DNA of 64,000 nt from the NCBI GenBank assembly GCA_900553945.1, contig USFR01000004.1, forward strand, positions 62,001 through 126,000, written 5' to 3'. Under the pieces are notes generated by a model. That model had not been told where the DNA came from. It ran no database searches and worked only from the letters and a program-made list of their open reading frames with translations. Below, piece after piece: positions 59,078-64,000 of this stretch; positions within the stretch are counted from its first letter, which is position 1; each line of letters starts with the position of its first letter. Both the position numbers and the translations under genes were made by a program. The DNA comes from an uncultured Clostridium sp. Lineage in GTDB: Bacteria > Bacillota > Clostridia > TANB77 > CAG-508.

Positions 59078-59307
59078 TTTGAACCTCCTACAGTATTAAG
59101 CCTTTGGCTAGTAGTTCATCCAAATTTTAAATTAATTTGGCGAACGAACAAAAAGTATTACATCTAATATATGTAGTGAAAACTACACAAACTTAAATGT
59201 CTGTTTTTGTTCTATATTTATTTTTGACAAAAAAATTTTTTTTATGCATAATAAAAAAATTTTGTGAAAAAATAAGAATATATTGGAAAAATGTTGAGGT
59301 TTTGAAT

Positions 59308-59997
59308 ATGCTAGTTATTTTAATTAGAACGATTGTATTGTATATATTGGTTTTATTGGTTATGAGGGGAATGGGAAAGAGAGAGATTGGTCAGCTCCAA
59401 CCGTTTGAATTGGTTATTTCAATAATGATAGCGGATTTGGCTTCAATACCAATGTCTGATATTGGTGTTCCTATTTTTAATGGAATTATTCCTATACTTG
59501 GATTGCTTATTATGCATTTGATGATTTCTTTTGGCAATTTAAAAAGTATTAAGTTTAGACAAGCAATTTGTGGAAAGCCTTCTATATTAATATTTAGAGG
59601 AAAAATTGATGAAGAGGTTTTAATAAAGGAAAGATATACTATTAATGAATTGCAGGAAAGACTTAGAGGAAAAGATGTTTTTAATATTGGTGATGTTGAA
59701 TATGCGATATTAGAAACGAGTGGTGAAATAAATGTTATTTTGAAGCCTGAGAAAAGAAATCCTACTTTAGAAGATATGGAGCTTAGTGCTAAGTATGAAG
59801 GTATTGCATATGATTTAGTAATTGATGGTGTTATTCAATATGATAATTTAAATAAGATTAATAAGGATTATACTTGGCTTGAAGAGGAAGTCAGTAAATT
59901 CGGATTTGAGCCTGAAGATGCTTTAATTGTTACGATTGATGGGAATAATAATATTTTTTGTCAACAAAAAGGAGGTAAAAGATGTCAAAAGAAATAG
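59308..59997 (+). CDS. DUF421 (YetF/YcaP-like) membrane protein
   Basis: About 229 aa. Three N-terminal transmembrane helices (IRTIVLYILVLLVMRGMG; QPFELVISIMIADLASIP; NGIIPILGLLIMHLMISF), then the cytoplasmic DUF421 domain with SIKFRQAICGKPSILIFRGK and INELQERLRGKDVFNIGDVEYAILET. Members often accompany DUF4363 genes in Clostridia and Bacilli and some are sporulation-linked. The start at 59308 is chosen for its TGAGGT site; the longer in-frame extension to 59197 is low-complexity. The next gene overlaps by 16 nt. Confidence 0.88.
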   Translation: MLVILIRTIVLYILVLLVMRGMGKREIGQLQPFELVISIMIADLASIPMSDIGVPIFNGIIPILGLLIMHLMISFGNLKSIKFRQAICGKPSILIFRGKIDEEVLIKERYTINELQERLRGKDVFNIGDVEYAILETSGEINVILKPEKRNPTLEDMELSAKYEGIAYDLVIDGVIQYDNLNKINKDYTWLEEEVSKFGFEPEDALIVTIDGNNNIFCQQKGGKRCQKK

Positions 59998-60362
59998 TTA
60001 TTACTGTAATTATTTTAATTGGGATTATTGGACTTAATATTGGGGTTGGAAAATATGAGGATAGTAAATTGAATCATGTTTTAGATGAATTGAGTGAGTT
60101 ACGACCTTTGATTGAAGATGAAAAATATGGAGAGGCTAATGAGAAAATTGAGAAAATAGATGAGTATTGGCAGAAGTATGAAAATTTGTTGTCTTTTTTT
60201 ATTGAGCATGATGAGCTTGAAAAGGTGATGACTGAGTATACTTCTTTGAAAACTTATTGTGAGCTAGAGCAGGAAGAAGCGTTTGAATCGTTAGATAAGA
60301 TGGCATTTATTATAAAGCATATTGAAGAAAAAGATGATATGAAGTTGAAAAATATTTTCTAA
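59982..60362 (+). CDS. DUF4363 protein
   Basis: 126 aa. One N-terminal transmembrane helix (IVITVIILIGIIGLNIGV) followed by a helical domain with the family pattern LSELRPLIEDEKYGEANEKI and IDEYWQKYENLLSFFIEHDELEKV. It overlaps the DUF421 gene, the usual pairing, so the two probably form a membrane complex. Function unknown. Confidence 0.85.
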   Translation: MSKEIVITVIILIGIIGLNIGVGKYEDSKLNHVLDELSELRPLIEDEKYGEANEKIEKIDEYWQKYENLLSFFIEHDELEKVMTEYTSLKTYCELEQEEAFESLDKMAFIIKHIEEKDDMKLKNIF

Positions 60363-60604
60363 TAGTTAACTTAAAGTAGGATAAAAAGAGAATTTAAGAA
60401 ATTTTTTCAATGAAATTTTATAAATGAAAACTATATGAGTTTTATTTTATACGAAGCTTTAATTTATAAAAAATATAAAATCTTTATTTAGCAATGAGTT
60501 TTACAGAATGAAGAGTATATGAAAAATTTTTATAAAATATTAGTTGTAACAAAGAAATGGTTATTTTGCATATTATATAGTAAATAATAAAAAGGAATGA
60601 TTAT

Positions 60605-61741
60605 ATGGAGAATATTATTTACTTAGATCATGCTGCTACTACAAAAGTTGATGATGTTGTTTTGAAAGAGATGTTACCATATTTAAGTTATAATTATGGT
60701 AACGCTTCTTCGTTATACAGTATAGGAAAAGTTAGCAAGTCTGCAGTTGAGAGGGCTCGTATGCAGGTTGCAAATGCAATTGGCTGCAATAGTGAAGAAA
60801 TATATTTTACTAGTTGTGGGAGTGAAAGTGATAATTTAGCAATTAAGGGAATAGCAAAAGCAAATAAGAGATATGGGAAGCATATTATAACTAGTAGTAT
60901 TGAGCATCCAGCTGTTTTGGAAACTTGTAAAACTTTAGAGCAGGAAGGTTTTGAGGTATCATATGTTCCTGTTTTAGAAAGTGGAATAATTGATATTAAT
61001 GCTTTGAAAAAATTAATTAGAAAAGATACAATTTTAATTTCTATAATGACCGCTAATAATGAAGTCGGTACAATTCAGCCAATTGAAGAGATTGGAAGAA
61101 TTGCAAGAATGAATAATATTATTTTTCATACTGATAGTGTGCAGGCAATCGGGAATGTTAAGATAGATGTTAGAAAAATGAATATAGATGCTCTTTCAAT
61201 GTCAGGTCATAAGTTTTATGCGCCTAAGGGTGTTGGTGCATTGTATGTTAGAAATGGTATAAAATTTTTAAGACAGCAGGATGGTGGACATCAGGAAAAA
61301 GAGAAGAGGGCTGGAACTGAGAATGTTGCCGGAATTGTTGGTTTGGGTAAGGCTATTGAAATTGCGGATTCTAATTTGGTTACGTATAATAAGCATCTTA
61401 TTAAATTAAGAGATTTATATGCGAAATCTGTGTTGCAGTTATTTAGAAATGTTCATGTGAACGGAGATGTTAATAATAGGCTATCTGGTAATATGAATAT
61501 TTCGTTTTTAGGATATAAGGGTGCAGATATTGTTGAGAAACTTGATAAGAGGGGAATTTGTACTTCAAGTGGTTCTGCTTGTAGTGCTGGACTTCCAATG
61601 CCTTCGTCTGTTTTGATGAATATGACTCATAATGTTAGGATTGCAGAGAGTTCGCTTAGGGTTACTTTTGGGAAAGAAAATACTGCAGAGGATGTTGAGC
61701 AGTTGGTGTATGCACTTACAGATATTTTAGGAAAAAAATAA
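60605..61741 (+). CDS. Cysteine desulfurase (NifS/IscS type)
   Basis: 378 aa. PLP-dependent enzyme releasing sulfur from cysteine for Fe-S clusters or tRNA thiolation. IIYLDHAATTKVDDVVLKEM is the start motif; HIITSSIEHPAVLETCK, the PLP-lysine in SMSGHKFYAPKG and the catalytic Cys in CTSSGSACSAGLPMPS are all present. No iscU or thiI is visible nearby, and the -10/-35 region is not obvious in the 240 bp upstream, which otherwise holds nothing recognisable. Followed by a terminator. Confidence 0.93.
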   Translation: MENIIYLDHAATTKVDDVVLKEMLPYLSYNYGNASSLYSIGKVSKSAVERARMQVANAIGCNSEEIYFTSCGSESDNLAIKGIAKANKRYGKHIITSSIEHPAVLETCKTLEQEGFEVSYVPVLESGIIDINALKKLIRKDTILISIMTANNEVGTIQPIEEIGRIARMNNIIFHTDSVQAIGNVKIDVRKMNIDALSMSGHKFYAPKGVGALYVRNGIKFLRQQDGGHQEKEKRAGTENVAGIVGLGKAIEIADSNLVTYNKHLIKLRDLYAKSVLQLFRNVHVNGDVNNRLSGNMNISFLGYKGADIVEKLDKRGICTSSGSACSAGLPMPSSVLMNMTHNVRIAESSLRVTFGKENTAEDVEQLVYALTDILGKK

Positions 61742-61743
61742 AA

Positions 61744-61765
61744 AGCGGACTTTTTAAAGTCCGCT
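61744..61765. terminator. Terminator between the desulfurase and SPFH genes
   Basis: AGCGGACTTT pairs perfectly with AAAGTCCGCT, between convergent genes; the flanking T-runs are short. Confidence 0.6.
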
Positions 61766-61781
61766 ATATGATATATTTTAA

Positions 61782-62759
61782 TTAATTTTCATCATTGTGC
61801 ATTTGTTCTACAATTCTTTCAGCTTCATCACGAGCTGTATTTTTTCTTTTTTTAGATTTCTTGTCATCTGACATTACATCTTTTATAGAACCTAAACTGC
61901 TAAGAGCAGATGTTGCTTCGAATGGTATGAATATTTTATTTGCATCACCTTTTGCAACTTCTTCAAGTGCTTCTAATGATTTTAATTGAACAAGTTTATC
62001 ATCTGGGTTTGCTTCTTTGATTGCATCATAAACCATTTGAATTTCTTTTGCTTTTGCTGCAGCTACTTGTTTGATTGCATCAGCTTCACCAGTAGCTCTT
62101 CTGATTTTAGCTTCTCTATCTGCTTCTGCATCTAAGATTGCAGCTTCTTTTCTACCTTCAGCAAGTGTGATTGCAGATTGTCTTTCACCTTCAGCTTGAA
62201 GAATTAAAGCTCTTTTATTTCTTTCTGCGTTCATTTGTTTTTCCATTGCATCTTTAATATCTGGTGGAGGAGTAATATCTTTAATTTCAACTCTGTCTAT
62301 TCTACATCCCCATTGGAAAGTTGCTTCATCAAGGATTTCTTTTAATTTTTCGTTTATGGAATCTCTTGAACTGAATGTTTCATCTAATTCCATTTTACCA
62401 ACGATATCACGAATTGTTGTGATTGATAAATATTCAATACCTTTTTTCAAAGATTGGATTTCGTATACTGCTTTTGCAGGATCTATAACTTTATAGAATA
62501 CAACTGTGTCAATTGTTATTGTAACGTTATCAGATGTTATAACTTCTTGTGGTTGAACATCCATAGTTTGTTGCTTTAAACTTACGACAGATCTTACTTG
62601 ATCTATAAAAGGTATAATAATTGTTAAACCTGCATCTGCTGCTTTGTGGAATTTACCTAATCTTTCAATTATATACACTTCAGATTGTCTAACTACTTTG
62701 ATTGATTTTACTAGTATCACGATTAATAATACAACTAATATTAATAGAAAAATTTTCAT
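61782..62759 (-). CDS. SPFH/Band 7 family protein (paraslipin-like)
   Basis: 325 aa. One N-terminal membrane helix (FLLILVVLLIVILVKSI), an SPFH domain (about 22-210: VVRQSEVYIIERLGKFHK, QTMDVQPQEVITSDNVTITI, WGCRIDRVEIKDITPP) and a coiled coil (AERNKRALILQAEGERQSAI onward). This is the stomatin/paraslipin layout, a membrane scaffold of lipid domains; the usual partner NfeD gene is not in the window. GGGAGG precedes the ATG. Confidence 0.92.
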   Translation of the reverse strand: MKIFLLILVVLLIVILVKSIKVVRQSEVYIIERLGKFHKAADAGLTIIIPFIDQVRSVVSLKQQTMDVQPQEVITSDNVTITIDTVVFYKVIDPAKAVYEIQSLKKGIEYLSITTIRDIVGKMELDETFSSRDSINEKLKEILDEATFQWGCRIDRVEIKDITPPPDIKDAMEKQMNAERNKRALILQAEGERQSAITLAEGRKEAAILDAEADREAKIRRATGEADAIKQVAAAKAKEIQMVYDAIKEANPDDKLVQLKSLEALEEVAKGDANKIFIPFEATSALSSLGSIKDVMSDDKKSKKRKNTARDEAERIVEQMHNDEN

Positions 62760-62975
62760 ATTTTCCTCCCTAAAATTATATAATATTTATTTTAAATGTA
62801 ATTTTTTCCATAGTTACATTACAATTATAACATAGAAATGCCTAGAAATAAAGCTTTTTTTCAAAAAAAACAATATTTTTATTAATTAGTATTTAATAAA
62901 AGATATTTTTATGATATAAATATAAAAGACAAATTGTGACAGGTTTTTTAAGAAATCTGAGAAAGAGATAAATAA

Positions 62976-64000
62976 ATGAGTAGAAAAAGCAAAAAGAAAA
63001 TGAAGTTAAGAATTAGAAAAAATAGTTTATTGAGCAAATTAGTTATAGTAGCTATTTTATTGGTTATTGTTTTAAACATCTTGAGATATGCGGCTTACTT
63101 TAAAAAAGATGATAATTCTAAATTAATTGTTATGATTCAAAATGATACAAATGCTGAACTAGTTCATGATGTTTATATTGATGAGAATAATGTAATTTAT
63201 TTTTCAGAAGATGATATGAAAAAATATTTTGATAAAGAATTATATTATGAAAAAGATGAAAGTAATTTAAGAAGATATATATCTATTTCACAAAATAAAA
63301 TATTAGAAATTACTGAAGGTAAAAATAATATGTATATAAATAGCACTTTCACAAAGATTAAGGGAAGTGTTATTTCAAGAGATGGTGTATTTTATTTCCC
63401 ACTTTCAGAATTGACGGATGTTTATAATATTGATGTTGAATATCTAAAAGATAAAAATAGATTGAATATTGATAAGTTAGATGAAGAGAAAAATGTTGCT
63501 ACTGTTAACAGAGATACAAAGTTAAAATATAAGATGACGGGTATTTCTAAAACTGTAGAGAATTTAGCACAGGGGGATAAGGTTACTATACTTGGTGATG
63601 TAAATCAAAAGTGGATAAAGGTTAAGACAAAAGATTATCAAATTGGTTATGTTAAGAAATCAAAATTAATTGATTTTGCACAGGAAAGAGATAATTTAGA
63701 GCTGTCTATTCAAGATTTTACCAACTTTGATTTGAAAAATGATATAGTAATTGAAGTAAATGATTCTACATATGAAGATTTTAATGATAAGATAGTTGAT
63801 TATGAAACAAGAACAGAGTTAGTAAAAGAGATTAATTCAAATGTTGCTAAAGAGATTACAACCAATAAAGGACTTTCTTCAAAGAATATTGGTATAAAAA
63901 TGAATATTACAGCTATTTCTAATAATGATAATTATTATAGATTTTTAAAGGAATTAAAGGCATACGTTAATTCTAATGGATGTTTTTTAATAGTTGTTAG
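62976..64000 (+). CDS. Membrane-anchored SH3-domain, GH18-like protein (incomplete)
   Basis: The first 341 codons of an ORF running off the window. Basic N-terminus, one transmembrane helix (LVIVAILLVIVLNILRYAA), a copper-amine-oxidase-N-like/stalk region (about 55-165: VYIDENNVIYFSEDD, DGVFYFPLSELTDVYNIDVE), an SH3-like domain (about 180-225: VENLAQGDKVTILGDVNQKW, IKVKTKDYQIGYVKKSKL) and then ISIQDFTNFDLKN ... SNVAKEITTNKGLSSKNIG ... FLKELKAYVNSNGCFLIVV, resembling the start of a GH18 barrel as in spore-cortex-type YaaH/YdhD relatives. GAAAGAGA precedes the ATG. Confidence 0.65.
   Translation, partial: MSRKSKKKMKLRIRKNSLLSKLVIVAILLVIVLNILRYAAYFKKDDNSKLIVMIQNDTNAELVHDVYIDENNVIYFSEDDMKKYFDKELYYEKDESNLRRYISISQNKILEITEGKNNMYINSTFTKIKGSVISRDGVFYFPLSELTDVYNIDVEYLKDKNRLNIDKLDEEKNVATVNRDTKLKYKMTGISKTVENLAQGDKVTILGDVNQKWIKVKTKDYQIGYVKKSKLIDFAQERDNLELSIQDFTNFDLKNDIVIEVNDSTYEDFNDKIVDYETRTELVKEINSNVAKEITTNKGLSSKNIGIKMNITAISNNDNYYRFLKELKAYVNSNGCFLIVV

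Noticed and set aside
59125..59155. Third copy of the leader-like element (CGAACGAACAAA after a small hairpin)
   Set aside because: Only about 12 bases agree with the copies at 19756 and 55376; the flanks do not match and it is upstream of a gene on the other strand.

Overview
The window is AT-rich throughout, uses TTG and GTG starts freely behind strong GGAGG ribosome binding sites, and carries Gram-positive housekeeping genes: FtsEX with M23 hydrolases, TsaE/TsaB/RimI, a Lon-like protease of the AAA_32 type, split transketolase, DUF421/DUF4363 and GlmU. This points to a low-GC Firmicute, probably an anaerobic, gut-associated member of the Clostridia. A choloylglycine-hydrolase-family gene and a Tn4451-like transposon fit that setting. 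I cannot name the species.

Layout. 1-2.5 kb: the end of a large-serine-recombinase transposon (tnpV fragment, TnpX-like recombinase). 2.5-3.7 kb: three tRNA-Gly genes and two small unknown genes. 3.7-5.7 kb: a cytoplasmic GH13 amylase on the minus strand. 5.8-15.3 kb: tsaE-tsaB-rimI, a Lon-like protease, then transketolase halves, an HD phosphohydrolase, a TPR protein, a small beta-rich protein and an unusual ADP-ribosylglycohydrolase-macro-domain fusion. 15.6-21.1 kb: ftsE-ftsX followed by two tandem coiled-coil M23 proteins and a CtpA protease, a cell-wall module. 21.3-24.6 kb: tRNA-Val/Asp/Phe, a CapA-type protein and an HD protein. 24.8-28.9 kb: poorly characterised accessory genes, including a zincin-like protein with a disrupted 5' end, and a HIT protein.

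29-37.4 kb is a defence island. Both edges carry degenerate pieces of a tRNA with a CAT anticodon, suggesting old integration into a tRNA gene. It holds (i) a three-gene set of a STAS-like/GHKL ATPase, a STAS-like DUF4325 protein and a membrane protein, (ii) a D12-class adenine methyltransferase with a probable TdeIII-type restriction enzyme, an HNH protein and an Mrr-like endonuclease, and (iii) an unrecognised pair of a soluble protein and a four-helix membrane protein that overlap by 4 nt. Sets (i) and (iii) are the best candidates for undescribed systems.

37.5-46.4 kb is a type I-B (Cst/Tneap-like) CRISPR-Cas locus, cas6-cas8b1-cas7-cas5-cas3-cas4-cas1-cas2, followed by a leader and an array of 8 spacers. 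cas8 appears frameshifted near its start. Beyond the array, 46.4-50.3 kb is a mosaic of a candidate small RNA, solitary degenerate CRISPR repeats, intact genes (YubB-like, GNAT, Vsr-like endonuclease, choloylglycine hydrolase family) and truncated copies of GNAT and ASCH genes.

50.3-64 kb returns to ordinary chromosome: an autoregulated-looking MerR gene with a VIT-VWA protein, DUF3006, a Y-family polymerase with a LexA-like box, GlmU with a degenerate nucleotidyltransferase motif, a holin-like membrane protein, DUF421/DUF4363, cysteine desulfurase, an SPFH protein, and a secreted SH3/GH18-like protein cut by the window end. Two dispersed structured repeat families lie in intergenic DNA: a hairpin element at 15.4, 22.5 and 58.4 kb, and a leader-like element before ctpA and glmU.
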